Shown here: positions 11,540-22,417 of the stretch, piece after piece
How positions within the stretch are numbered: position 1 is the first letter of the stretch
Layout of the letters: each line of letters begins with the position of its first letter
NCBI GenBank assembly: GCA_004431415.1
Contig: QPMI01000591.1
Span: forward strand, 1 to 64,000
Direction of reading: 5' to 3'
DNA: 64,000 nucleotides
Source of the DNA: Cyanophora paradoxa
Lineage: Eukaryota > Glaucocystophyceae > Cyanophorales > Cyanophoraceae
Notes under the pieces: model-generated
What the model saw: only the letters and a program-made list of their open reading frames with translations
What the model was told of the DNA's origin: nothing
Databases searched by the model: none
Program-made: the position numbers and the translations under genes

Positions 11540-11739
11540 TGTGCGGGCACGCGTTTCTCATCCGCCTACGTTTGGAAAGCAACCCTGTCTGTGCTGCTGC
11601 GTCCCCCATCGCTTGTCGAAACGCCAATTGCACCCTGGCTGCCGTCAACGTGTCCGTGTCGGCTACTGTAAGCTCGCGTGCAGTAACGCAGGTTCGAACG
11701 CTTGTAGCACGTACCCCTAATTCGATCGGCAGTTACCTA
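11540..11739. promoter_or_regulatory. Divergent intergenic region, possible shared promoter
   Basis: 200 bp between the start of the minus-strand SUMO-like gene and the ATG at 11740. It must hold the 5' control elements of both genes if the starts are right. No TATA box or defined site is recognised. Confidence 0.3.
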
Positions 11740-12351
11740 ATGTCGAAACGCCAGAAGTCTGAGCCGACGGCGTCGATTAGCAACTCTGCTGAAAGCCCTT
11801 CTACCGCGACAGCAGCCGACCTGCTCCCCGTCGGGCAACCAGGGGTCAGCCACCACCGACGCAGGAAACAGCCGTGTAAAAAGAGCAGTCCAGTCCCGCC
11901 GACGGACTGGTTCAATGCGCATAATCGACGGTATAACTTTGAGCGTGAGTTACCACAGCTGTCTCCCGGCGAAATCCATCCGTCGAAGCGCACAGCCGTA
12001 GCTAAAAAAGCAGCGGCCAAAGCCCACTTTCAGCAAGCCTTAGCTGCTACGTCACCGCAGGCCGTTTTGCTTGCCGCTATTGCCTGTGCGGAGGCTCTTT
12101 GCGGAGAGCGCCTTGTCTGGTGCTGCGCCAACCAGCAAATGTCTAGCATGTGCGGTCAGTCATGCCCGGTGAAACTCAAGCTGGAGCAGGCGTGGACCTG
12201 GGTGAAAAATCTTCAAACCCGTGTGTACGAATTGGAGGATCTCGTGCGCTCTCACGGACCTCACGAGGGTTATGTATCGAAAGGCAATCGGGCCATCGAT
12301 AAACTCGAGCGGATCCAGGAAATTCTGGAGGCCTCATCTGACGATGAATGA
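11740..12351 (+). CDS. Unknown family, paralogue A (203 aa, intact)
   Basis: A single uninterrupted frame from ATG 11740 to TGA 12351. The N-terminal 60 residues are Ser/Thr/Ala-rich and basic (MSKRQKSEPTASISNS; RRRKQPCKK). The core starts DWFNAHNRRYNFERELPQL and is Ala-rich and helical (KKAAAKAHFQQALAATSPQA). It then shows CAEALCGERLVWCCANQQ and CGQSCPVKLKLEQAWTWV, and ends in a likely coiled coil (TRVYELEDLVRSH; IDKLERIQEILEASSDDE). The Cys pattern (W-C-C...M-C-G-x-x-C-P) could bind metal or form disulfides. A second copy lies at 15756-16270, so this is a real, expanding family. I do not know its function. The basic N-terminus would fit a nuclear protein. Confidence 0.7.
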   Translation: MSKRQKSEPTASISNSAESPSTATAADLLPVGQPGVSHHRRRKQPCKKSSPVPPTDWFNAHNRRYNFERELPQLSPGEIHPSKRTAVAKKAAAKAHFQQALAATSPQAVLLAAIACAEALCGERLVWCCANQQMSSMCGQSCPVKLKLEQAWTWVKNLQTRVYELEDLVRSHGPHEGYVSKGNRAIDKLERIQEILEASSDDE

Positions 12352-12597
12352 TCTCTCTATTTAATACACTAGTTGCCCACTGTCACTCGTGTCGAGCACA
12401 GTCGGTTGTCGAGTGATCATGATGACGATTTCGTACAAAAAGGCGCAATTGCTCTCAAACATTCGTCTCATGCACTCAGCGAGCTCGCCGTTGTGTACTT
12501 GAGAACACAATACAGGCATAACACCATCGAATTTGCGGGTTACATGCACTCCGGTGCGCCAGAGATACTGGTATAACCGTACGGCTCTTCTCTCTTT

Positions 12598-13105
12598 CTA
12601 GGTGCGCTCGCCGCGAATGCGACGGGCGAGCTGCATGTCCTTCGGCATGATTGTGACCCTGAGCACCATGCACCGATCAGAAATTAAGCACACATCCCTT
12701 CAGGCAACGCACCGCTTGGCGTGGATGGCGCAGAGGTTCGCATCCTGAAAAACGCCGACAAGATAAGCCTCGCTGGCCTCTTGCAGCGCGAGGACGCTCG
12801 ACGATTGGAAACGTTTATCCGTTGCGCCTAGATCGTGTGCGACCTCGAACACGAGCCGCTGGAACGGAAGCTTGCGAAGCAGGAGCTCCGTCGTCTTCTG
12901 GTATCTGCGAATCTCCCGCAGCGCGACAGTACCTGCTCTCCTCGTTCAGCCTCCCTAACTGCTTACCATAATTGGCATCCGCACCTGGACGATAGCGGTA
13001 AGGTCTCTTTCCCGGCGACTCGGTCTTCGTGTGCTTCTTGGCCTTGGGCGGGGCGGCCGGAGCGGCCTTGGCGGATTTCCGCGGCTTCTTCTTCACACGC
13101 GGCAT
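12598..13105 (-). CDS. Histone H3 variant, candidate centromeric H3 (CenH3/CENP-A-like)
   Basis: Three exons (13105-12985, 12932-12713, 12658-12598) with GTGCGG and GTGCGT donors and AG acceptors. The phases add up exactly to 133 residues plus stop. The histone fold is unmistakable: [70 protein letters not shown] and [10 protein letters not shown]. The N-terminal tail (about 41 residues, [20 protein letters not shown]) has lost the canonical ARTKQTARKS start. Loop 1 reads [13 protein letters not shown], one residue longer than canonical H3. A divergent tail and a longer loop 1 are hallmarks of CenH3, though the rest of the fold is close to normal H3, so another H3 variant is possible. It would package DNA in nucleosomes, at centromeres if the assignment holds. 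Confidence 0.8.
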
Positions 13106-14108
13106 GTCTGCCGGTGTACGCTGGATCGTGCCCTACTTTCGAAAGGGCAACTGTATTTATCCTAGCAACGGCACGAATTAGACCAACGGGGTACGCATCA
13201 TCGAGCGACTTTTCAAACCCCCATTTCGTTGCTCGCAATGTCAGGCGCGCATGCTGCTCGCAGCACCACCGTACCACGGTGAGGGGCACGAGATCGAAAT
13301 GTCATGATACCAAGCTAGTGCTGGAGCCAGCCAGTGTGAGCTATAACTTCAATGCCATGGAACATAAATCTCAAGCGTCAACCATCCACGTAAATTGCCC
13401 TCGATTACACTAGAAAAAATGCAATCCCAATGTATCTATACTACCGGTGACATCCCAAGAAAACAGAACTACAGTACTGCAAATTGTTAGTAAGGGCCGG
13501 TGTGAGTTCGAATACTCATGAACATCAAAAGCTCTAGATCTAGAGCAGTACCGCCACCATTTCCGCGGTCTCACAGTCGGCAATGGCATCGACGAGCACT
13601 GCCGAATTCCGAACATCATATAGAGACTTCGACACGCACCTATATGCATGCGTACAAAATATACGAGATACCTTTCAGGGATCGACTCAGTTGAAGGATG
13701 CCAGGCTTGTTAACAATGATTTCGCGGGCCTGCGTGGAAGACGAGATGCCTTGTCATGAGGCCGTTCTTACGGGCGCGTTTATGATGAAAAAGCACTAAC
13801 GATGGTGCTCGTAGAATTGAGGAGCTCCAGGATGCTGACTGAATCGGCCTGGGACGATGCGCAGCGTACGAGCAGGAAGTCGATCGTGTCCCGGCACACT
13901 GCATGTGCAGATAAGAGTGACGTAATTGTACTGGTCTGCCGGCCGCATGGACCGACAACTGACGCACTCCGGAGATCACCGATTCTCAGGTGAGAAGTGT
14001 CCTTCTGCAGAGGCATCGGTATGGCAATCGCAAGTGATCACATAATTATAACCACTCATGTGTCTAGTAAAGAGCGGCAGAGAGGGCCGGAAACTAAGAA
14101 TGCTCACC
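13106..14108. other. Intergenic stretch, no supported gene
   Basis: About 1 kb upstream of the histone gene and downstream of the gene ending at 14109. Open frames on both strands are short and unconvincing. An AGTTCGAATACTC word near 13506 resembles a pol III B box but lacks the rest of a tRNA. Confidence 0.4.
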
Positions 14109-15637
14109 TCACTGGAAGTCTTGCCCGTCTTCGTACTCGCTGGCGTTCACATCAGACGGCACGACGAAATAAAAGAGGCGGGCAGGGATAACATACCCAT
14201 CGGAGGAATGTAGGGGGACGGCCGATCGCGATGCTTTGCAACCGGAGTTGACGATATGTTCCGACCGGGGTTGACGATGGGGTTGACGTAGTAACTGAAA
14301 TGGTGCAAGGCTGCAATATCCAGGGGATGATTGACTGATTGTTGCGTCTCCCCTCCTTGTCCTACGAGTTTCCGCAGAGCGTCCACTTCCCATGTAACGA
14401 TGAAGGCGCCGCCATCAAGCTTGGCGAGTTTGCTGGAAATCCTCCGCATCCAATCCAGCTCCCGCTCCACGCTTGATCTCGCGTCTCTGATTGCCGCGCA
14501 CACAGCATGTGTGATGGCCGACGCGTATTCTGCGGACCCTCCGTCCCCTTGCTGTGGGCAGTGCACGTGTCAGCCACATACGGGGGCCGAGACGCTGCGT
14601 AAAATATTAATGCCAGTGTCCTAACCGTAGGAGTTGGCGACGGCGAGAGCATCATCCTGCGAAGCCCAAGCACCGCTCGGTCTGACGAACACAGGTGGTC
14701 TTGCGTGAAGCTCTCGATTCTGCTTTTTATGGCACGGAGCTCATTGGTGAGCTGAGCCTCGATGAAAGCATGCGCAGACGTCCCGCGGTAGAAAATATCA
14801 ATCGCCTCGCTGGCCTCCTTGAGCGCTTCCTTCATCCTTGCTCCCAGCTCTCCACCCTCCGACGTGCAGAAGAGCACATGCCCCTGTGCCCCACTCGTCA
14901 TCAACGTTATCTCTTCCGAAATCCTATATATCATAACCTACATACCACAAAGCCGCTTTCGATTGCGCGGATAGGACTCGTTGCGTTCTGCTGGCCCTCC
15001 TCCCCGCACACAGGGCAGATGCCTCGGGCAAGCTCCGATATGATCATCTTGTCGGTCGGCTTCATCGATGCACAGGCCGTTGGTACGCTGCGGAACGCAT
15101 CCAGGGGTCGCCCGGCCGGTGCGATAACCGTGCCCGAGCCCCTGTGCATGCTGCCGCCGGCGGCAGCGCTTTCCCCTCCCATGGTCCCGCCTGGACGACC
15201 GGCCGGCGTTGCGCATGTCGCTGTTGCTCCTGCGGCCGCCGCCCGTTCGACGTTGCTGCTGTCCGCACTGCCACGGCCAGACAAGGCCGGTTTCCCCTGC
15301 TTCTTATGCTTCCCTTGCGGCGTTCTTGTCTCCTCCACATTTCAACCGGTTGCTGGTGTTCGACGACACTGCATCCCTACGTTTCCGAAACCCGGCTGAG
15401 TTGCACTGCGGCAACCTGGCAACGTACGCAGCGATCCTCCGAGCAGCACGCACCTCGTCAGCTGCGAGTTGACACGCTTGAACCTCGTTCCGTTTCTCCT
15501 CATTCCAGTGCGCAAGCTCGATTGCCTGCCTCTGCGCGTAGAGGACGCCCAGTAAGAACGATTTCGGGCAGCGCGTGCTTGACTGCTAGAGTGCGACTCA
15601 CCCGCCGCAGAACCTGGTAATCGTCTTCGTTCGACAT
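14109..15637 (-). CDS. Hypothetical protein with CxxC and helical regions
   Basis: Unrecognised. The ATG at 15637 opens MSNEDDYQVLRR up to a GTGAGT donor. The next exon (RQAIELAHWNEEKRNEVQAC) is coiled-coil-like. A long disordered Ala/Gly segment follows (about 15290-15070). Next comes KMIISELARGICPVCGEEG, with one CxxC, ending near 14942 (GTATGT donor). After it the text reads ISEEITLMTSGAQGHVLF and GARMKEALKEASEAIDIF. A clear intron (about 14622-14551) leads to QGDGGSAEYASAITHAV and LDWMRRISSKLAKLDGG. A final short exon reads EYEDGQDFQ before the stop at 14109. The single CxxC cannot form a zinc site alone. The exons join well, so the gene is probably real. Confidence 0.5.
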
Positions 15638-15755
15638 CTGAGTTGTGCCCTGTAAACGGAGCCGTCTAGCCTTCCGTGTTTTTGCCTTAGGACGCCGTGC
15701 GCTCCGGGTACCCTGAAAATCAGGACCCACGTTATAAACTCCGGATTCGACAGCA

Positions 15756-16270
15756 ATGGCAAAACGTGCCAAGACCGGGCCATCGTTCGAAGCCTCCGGT
15801 AGCTCGGCACATCCGCTAGCGCCCCATCGGCAATCAACCGCAACCGCCGCGGACACCATGAGCACAAGACGCCCACTGTCGTTCAGCCAAACTTAGACGA
15901 CTGGTACGACGCTCATTCGAGACGCTTTAATTTCGAGCGCGAGCTGCCAGCGCTGGCTCCTGGCCAGGTGGACCCTTCAACCCGCCCCGTCGAAGCGAGG
16001 AAGGCTGCTGCTTCCGCACTTTTCCAGCAAGCTCTAGTTGAGGAGTCGCCTGCCGCTGCCCTCCGCTTAGCAATCGCCGGATCTGAAGCTCTCGCCGGGG
16101 ATCGACTTGTTTGGTGCAACGCCATCCCGCGCACAGCTGCCGCACCATGCGGCCCGTCGTGCCCTGTGAGGACCAAGCTGAACGAGGCATACGGATGGGT
16201 GGCGGAGCACCAATCTCGCGTCGTAGAATTGGAGGACGCCCTCCGGAGCCACCTCCGGCAGTCGCAATAA
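15756..16270 (+). pseudogene. Unknown family, paralogue B (frame-broken copy)
   Basis: Copy of the 11740-12351 gene. The N-terminus in one frame from ATG 15756 reads MAKRAKTGPSFEASGSS and STATAAD, matching MSKRQKSEP...STATAAD of copy A. From about 15865 the match continues in another frame: DWYDAHSRRFNFERELPAL, then LVWCNAIPRTAAAPCGPSC and RVVELEDALRSH, to TAA at 16270. One or two bases must be gained or lost near 15850-15865. The C-terminal coiled coil is shorter than in A. The core is well conserved, including W-C, C-G-P-S-C-P and F-Q-Q-A-L, so the break may be recent or a sequencing error. Confidence 0.65.
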
Positions 16271-16451
16271 CCATATAATTACATATATATCAAAGGCCGA
16301 CCTTGCCTTTGGCACACCCAATCAGATGCAGAAAATTGCAACTTTCGATTTACCTGCTCTTCCCAGCCTACCTGTACTTTCATATTGCTTTATATCCTTA
16401 ACTGTACCGTTTCATTGTCCAGTATTACTCCGGCAAGCTCAATTAAGTGTG

Positions 16452-16611
16452 CATTAAATAACTTCAACCGTTCCCAGCCTCTGTTACATATACATATGGT
16501 GCCTAGGTGCAATCCGGCGAGCCATGAACGATCGAGCGGCTCGGCTACATGGGAAGGCTTATGCACTTCATTTCCATGTGTCAATTCACATTCCGCAATC
16601 ACCAGGCTCAC
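16452..16611 (+). repeat. Dispersed repeat, copy 2
   Basis: Partner of 9663-9817, same orientation, about three quarters identical by eye. It starts 180 bp after the end of paralogue B, whereas copy 1 is about 1.9 kb before paralogue A, so it did not move with the gene pair as one block. Confidence 0.65.
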
Positions 16612-16719
16612 TTAAATTCCGCGAGTACTACCGTTCGTCTTCAAACGTCGCGGCAGGCATAGTGGCGCTTGATTTCTGCCACGGTATTTGCATCCTGGCA
16701 TCTGCCGATAATGAGCCCA

Positions 16720-18580
16720 TCAGTACATGTCATATATAGGGATACGGAGTTGGAAGGGGGGGGGGGGAGGGGGGGGTACGGGAAGGGCCCACGTCTGTTT
16801 TGCCTTGTCCACGAGTAGCGCCACCTGCACAGAAACAATCCCGATACTTATTACCGTCTTTCTGCAGGTTGCTGGCGGATGAACGCACATGTTTGTCAAA
16901 TGAGAAGAGGACCGCCTCGAGTCCGTAACTGAGACCCGCGTCGCTGGCGCCGTCGAGGCGCATCCCCTCCTTTTTCTCAAACTCCACCAGCCGGCCTCGC
17001 AGCTCCTTCGCCGAGTGCATCAGCAGAGCTCGACCTGTGAAGGACAACAGTTGCAGGCACTTCAACCTGCGAAGTTAAAATGTTAATATTAGATGTATTC
17101 AGGATTGTCTAAAATATCTAATGGACAACGTACTCTGCCGAATCCCCTTCAAGTGAGAAGGTTCCTTTCATCCACCTGCTGACTTCTGCGCGTGTCCACC
17201 CCAACACCAGGGCAGGATCCGGTGCCGGTACAGCCGGTTGGGCCGCATCTCCCCTCCAGGAGGCGCATTGGAACCCTCGGAATGCGTGCTGGCACCTGCA
17301 TGTACACAGTCCATGTCGGCGTACGCAAAGAATGAGCAGATTCGATCATCGCTTACCCTCCTGCATATGCTCGACGTCCCCTGCTCGTGAACGCTTCAAC
17401 GTATACAATACGCTCGAAGAGTACAATTCTTCACCGACCTGCTGCAGCCGTCTTTGATTTCTTCCGAGTACGCGGAGGTGAGGCACTGTCCTCTTCTGCT
17501 TCAGATGCCTCCGTCTCCTTCTCGGTCCCTTCTGCATCTTCCTCTGAGACAGATTATCGTAAGAACCCTTATCACAACCCACGACTCCTTTACTTTGTCT
17601 CGCCGCTTTACCTTTTCTGATGTGGTTCTTCACATGATGATCAAATGCTTTCTGCCTCACAAACGTGTGCCGACAGCGCGAACATCGAAGGCTCCGTTCC
17701 TCAACCTTCCCGGACTCCACGATTGCATCCTCTACGTTGGGTGCGTCAGCGTGTCAATGCGTGCACCTCGTCTTTTATTGCATCATTCGTTTCGGCTGTG
17801 TTGTTCGCACCTGGCAGGCCGTCGCAACACGTAACATGCTTCCCTGCTGCTACGTAGATCTTGAAACAATCGGGACACTTGTACTTTCTCCCCGCCGGCG
17901 GATGGCTTGATTCTGTACGCAGGTCAGAGGGGCGGTAAGAGTAGGGGTTCAGGGCTGCCGGCGGAGGGCGCTGGCGAGCCGCTAGAAGATGCACCCTCGG
18001 GTACACCATCTCCTCCTATCGATTCAGCGCCCTCCGCCTGCTTTTCCGAGGGAGAGGCGATGCTCTTATCTGCGTCCGCCACGTCAAACTGTGCCTCGTG
18101 ATCGATCTCGACTAAGGCTTCGGGCCGGCCGACGACGTACCCGTTGAATACTTGGAAGCGGATCCCCTCGCCCCGCCCCTTGACTCGCCGTCCCCCTGCT
18201 CTGGATCCTTGCCTGCAGGCAGGTCGGATCTACCGAGCTCGAGCGGGGGTACGAAGTGGGTAGATCGCACCCTTTGGAGCGGTGACCGCGGATGCACCTC
18301 CCTCCCTAGCAGATGGCCGTCCCGTCAAAGGCTCTCTACCCTTGCCTGCGCCATAATTAATAGACATAAAACTTGTAGCGGTACATGCGCCTATCCGCGG
18401 TGCACCTGTCCGAGTCCCCTGAGGGGAGCTCGATGCCCCCTCCGGTTTCACTTCCGCCGACGGCCGTTGAGAAATATTCGACGGGGATGTGCTGCAGCTG
18501 AGCGGTGCTGCCGGTCTTGGGCCGCTCGCACTTTTCTTGCTCGCCGACGATGCTGAACTTTTCGATGCCTCTGACGACAT
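16720..18580 (-). CDS. C2H2 zinc-finger protein with possible SAM domain
   Basis: The start at 18580 gives a Ser/Ala-rich disordered N-terminus (MSSEASKSSASSASKKSAS). An exon near 18150-17935 reads FQVFNGYVVGRPEALVEI and then an acidic Ser/Pro region. A zinc-finger-like unit (KYKCPDCFKIYV, about 17900) and a C2H2 unit (RCSRCRHTFVRQKAFDHH, then VKNH, about 17690) follow. The exon ending near 17130 has WTRAEVSRWMKGTFSLEG and joins across a GTACGT...GCAG intron to LLSFTGRALLMHSAKELRG, the layout of a sterile alpha motif. The C-terminus is Pro-rich because of a poly-G tract on the plus strand at 16753-16776. It probably acts in the nucleus as a DNA- or protein-binding regulator. Confidence 0.45.
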
Positions 18581-18977
18581 GCCTGCGACCATGACCTCCT
18601 TGATAAGCATGATCCTTGCACCGGCGCCGGCAAAAGCATATATCAGGTATATCATATGTGCACCACTTCGGGCCGCCAGGGTAGCGATAGGGCTGGATGC
18701 CCGCTCTGCCTTCACGAAAATCTTAGGCGGGGTTGACCTGTCCGCAGCTGCTGACCCCGTGCCGCTCCCAATTCTCGCGCTTGGCTGATGTGCTGCCTTC
18801 GGCGGTCCTCCTGTTCGTCCACAGTCAGCGTCGGCGCTCTAAGAACATGCGCAAGATCGCACCACCCCTGGCTTCCCGCACGCCCTGTGCTTGGTTGGGC
18901 TTCAGGTCCCCAGACGCCCTCTTAACACCGACTGATTCCCCTGCCGCCCGTTTCGGGCCGCCTGCCGAACCCAAGAG

Positions 18978-19690
18978 TTAGACTTGGACGCTCCACTTTA
19001 TCAAACCGCAGTCACCTGTGTCGTCCCCTTCCATCCCCGCATCCAAATGAGCGTCGGTGGAGATCGATCCGCTAGGTAAGATGCCCGTCGATGTCGTAGT
19101 TCCTGCCGCAGTGTCTGCCGTCTCGCGCGCAGCAGCAGCGATCGATTCATCATCGTACGTACGCTGCGGCAACTTTCCGCCTTCCGTTCGCGCTCCGACG
19201 TACGCGCGCCTGTTATCCACGAGGTCCGACGCTGCTTCGTTCTCTGCTAGTTAATATGGATTCATCGATTCCGTCGCCTACCTTAACCTTCCTACCTTCG
19301 TCTGTTCCGCCCGTCGACGTCGGCTCCGCGGACGGCGACGTCGGCTCCTCGCGCGGCGTGATCTCAGTCTTCACTGGCGCTTGCGGAATGAAGACCAACT
19401 CGTCGATGTCTACCACTGAGAATGCGGTCGTACGAGGGCGCCCTGTATATGCGGTGCGCGCTCGGCGCCGTTGCCCGGGACCGCACCCTCATCATCAGCA
19501 GTTGCCGCGCTTCGCCTTTCCTCATCGCGCGCTTCACGTCGACGAGCTCCTGCTTCGGCTGGCCATGGTTAGTCCGAAATCATCGCTCCCATCGTCAGCG
19601 TTCTCACCATCATCGACGCCCGGCGTGTCCATGCTGTTCACTGGTTCTTGCGCAACGTCCTGCGCAACTTCTAGATCTGCTCGTCACATG
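18978..19690 (-). CDS. Hypothetical acidic, Thr/Ser-rich protein
   Basis: Unrecognised. Coding-like text begins around 19680 (LEVAQDVAQEPVNSMDTP) and runs through DDGENADDGSDDFG and KQELVDVKRAMRKGEARQL. Another exon starts near 19416 (VDIDELVFIPQAPVKTEI). It ends before a typical intron (GTAGGA...TTAACTAG) near 19300-19252. The last exon (AENEAASDLVDNRRAYVGAR) ends at 18978 with LIKWSVQV. The start and the junction near 19420 are uncertain. The acidic, low-complexity composition suggests a disordered protein. Confidence 0.4.
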
Positions 19691-21059
19691 TCAGCCTCGG
19701 AACGCCGACGGGCGTCTGCGCCAACACCACCACACACCCGGGAGGACCGTGCCTGAAGCGCTATCCATGCCACGTTCTTCCGCTCGACAGGCTCCCGCTT
19801 CCCCTGCCCGCGTGATGAAGACTCAGCCGCGCTCCCCGCTTCTGACCGGTCCTGTTATACACGTACCCCTCAGGGTACGAACGACCGTGCCCGACGGTCG
19901 ATCGTGTACATAAGCCCTACCCCTCACGAAGCCATTTATCCTATACCTCTCATTATCGAAGTGTCGTATCCACGGGTAACCTTCCGCTTTACCCATCCAT
20001 CCCTAGTCCCGACCATATATGCCTTCATATTGTCTCAAGTCGATTTACATCTAGTGTTACCCGGGCCCGTTAACCAAACTATATATTAATGGTAATGCAG
20101 ATCGTGCCGGGTAGCTATAGCCAATAGGTCTAATTACTATTACCCATTTCCCAGGACCTGATTCAGACCCGAGGCTGCACTGCCACGGGGCAGGACTGTT
20201 TTACAGGCACTGGGGAAGCGGCCCCAATTGCAAGTTGGCTGAGAACTTGGCTCGATGAGCCTCGATCCCAACGTTAACGTTCAATCATTTGAGTGGTTAA
20301 ACGTTTTTGAACCGACGGCCGCGGCCGCCGCCGGCCCGCGCGCCGGCGGGTCGCCGGTAGGGGTGCGGCTTGCCGGCCAAAAAGTCGGCTTAAGCCAAGC
20401 CAAGCCCCGGGCCCTCGCGGTCAAGCCAAGCCAAGCCGGCCGGCCGGCCGGCCCAAGGGCTTGGCCTCCCGAGCGGGTCAAGCCCTTGGCCGGGCTTACG
20501 GGCCAGTTACGGCAAGCCTAAGGGGGGGTACCGTTCCGAAGGCCCTTGCACCGCAGCCCAATGCTTATATTTGGCTTCGAATTCACGAAGAAACGCATGT
20601 ACATATACTCTTATATAATAGCAATCGCCAACGCGCGCGTGTGGCACGCAGGCGCCAGCCGCACCGTGGCACTAGTACTAGTACTGGGGCTGGCCATGGC
20701 CGGTGCGCGGGGCGGGCCGGGGGGGAACGTGCATGCGCACGTGTGCACACGCGCGCAGGCTGCCGGCGCCGTTGAATTCGAAATTAAAAATTGAATAAGA
20801 TTCATATGTTAGTTAACGTTGCCGTCGCATGCTTATATCTTAAGCTTATAATCAGCTCCGATTCGAATGCGCTGCAGGCGCCCAGCTGCGTCCGGCACCC
20901 CCCTCCGACGCCTCCCCCCCCCTCGCCGTTCAGGGCTTGAGCCGGCTTGAGCCGGCCAAAAGCCAGGCAAGGGCTTGACCTCCCAGCCCGGCTCAAGGGC
21001 TTGGCTCAAGGGCTTGCCTGCAAGCCGCAGGCCTAGTCGCCGGCGACTCGCCGCCGGCC

Positions 21060-21700
21060 GCCGGCCCGGCCGGCCCCGGCCGCCCGGCGCGTACCGGGGG
21101 TAGGGTTGCCGCAGTGCCGCGCTTGAGTTCAAGTGCACTTGCCGTTGAACTCAAGCGTTCAACTTGAGTTCAGATTTTAGTTCAAGCCGCCCGCTTGAAC
21201 TCAAGCTTGAACGGGGACACCCCGGGTTCGAATCCCCGTGGCAGAACCACCAATTCCAGGGCAAAATCCCCTCAAAACGATGTCAGATGTGCGTAAAAGA
21301 TACTGTCATCGGCTATAAAGCTTCTCTGCATTCAAAAAGACTGTCAAACTTGCCGTTTCGAGCTCGAGGCTGGGCCTCCCTCAGGAAGCCTTACGTTATA
21401 CCCCCCTAGGCCTCGGGATGTCGACTGCACTTTACTGACTGAAAATCGTATGTCTAGCGATGGAAATCGGTAAGAAATGCACTCTGTCACATCTGTGACG
21501 CGTTTGAGATCGAATTGCCAAGTTGGTGTCTGTTTCCTCATCTTTAGGGGGCGCTCTCGTGGACTTGAACTCAAGCGCTTGAACGCTTGAGTTCAAGCGC
21601 CGTTCAAGTTCAAGCCGGGGTGGCTTGAACTCAAGCTTGAACGGCAACCCTACCGGCGCCGGCCCGGCGGGCAGCCGCCGCCGGGAGGCGCCGGCCCGCC
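21060..21700. repeat. Inverted cluster of TTGAACTCAAGC-type words
   Basis: Words such as GCTTGAGTTCAAG and CTTGAACTCAAGC, each nearly palindromic, occur about a dozen times in two groups (21122-21215 and 21560-21650). The outer flanks are also inverted: GGTAGGGTTGCCG near 21099 pairs with CGGCAACCCTACCGG near 21642. The two arms enclose about 340 bp containing the tRNA-like piece. Confidence 0.6.
21211..21254 (+). other. tRNA 3'-half-like sequence (T arm plus acceptor)
   Basis: CCGGGTTCGAATCCCCG forms a T arm with a TTCGAAT loop and four of five stem pairs. TGGCAGAACCACCA after it looks like an acceptor end with CCA. No matching 5' acceptor (TCTGCCA) or D arm is seen upstream or in the next 300 bp, so a complete or obviously permuted tRNA gene is not supported. 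It is probably a tRNA-derived fragment. Confidence 0.4.
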
Positions 21701-22417
21701 GCGGGCCTAGGGCACTGGCCATGGCCGGCGGGTCTAGAAGCTTGCACCGGGGCTGGCCCAAAATTCCGAAAGCTTGCACCGGGGCTGGCCCTAGCGGCTT
21801 GGCGGCTCCAAAATTTCGGCTGGCTTGCCAGCGGCTTGCCAGTTACTATGGTACCGGTGGCCAGCACGGCTTGGTCTGGCTTGGTGCAGCTCGCGCTAAC
21901 TTCACCTATGCTTCGTTCGCCGGCTCGATTGCGAGCCCCGGGCTTGCTGACTTGGCTGACAAGCCGGGGAAAACCGGTACCGGCAAAACCCCTGGGCTGG
22001 CAAGCCGGGGTTTCGGCTGCCTAGCCCAGCCTGGCAGGCGCCCCCCGCCCAAATTGGCCGGCTAGCTAGCCGGCTTGGCCGCCGGCCAGTGCCCTACGCG
22101 GCGGGCCGGCCGCCGGCGCCGGCCCGCCGCCGCGCCCGGCGGCCGGCGCCGGCGCCCGAATATATATATTTAATCCCGGGTCCGGATCCATGACGTCAAG
22201 GTCCCCCACTGGGCCACCTTCTGGGCCGCGGCCCGCGGCCCGCGGGCCGCGGCCCGCGGGGGGCCGGGGGGCCGGGGGCTACTGGATTTATCTACAGCCT
22301 ACAGGCCAAAGCTATATAGCCTATAACCTATAGCCAAGTAGGCTACTGGTATATCATCAGCCTATCATAGAATATGATCCTATACTGCAGACTGCAGTAC
22401 AAGTGCGATACTAGTGC

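Noticed and set aside
1-20000. A giant-virus or provirus origin for the left half
   Set aside because: The DIDIY protein and the histone could suggest it, but spliceosomal introns in nearly every gene and the absence of any capsid, polymerase or packaging gene argue for a cellular nuclear genome.
21211-21254. A complete or permuted tRNA gene
   Set aside because: Only the T arm and acceptor-like end are present. No matching 5' acceptor or anticodon arm was found on either side within about 300 bp.
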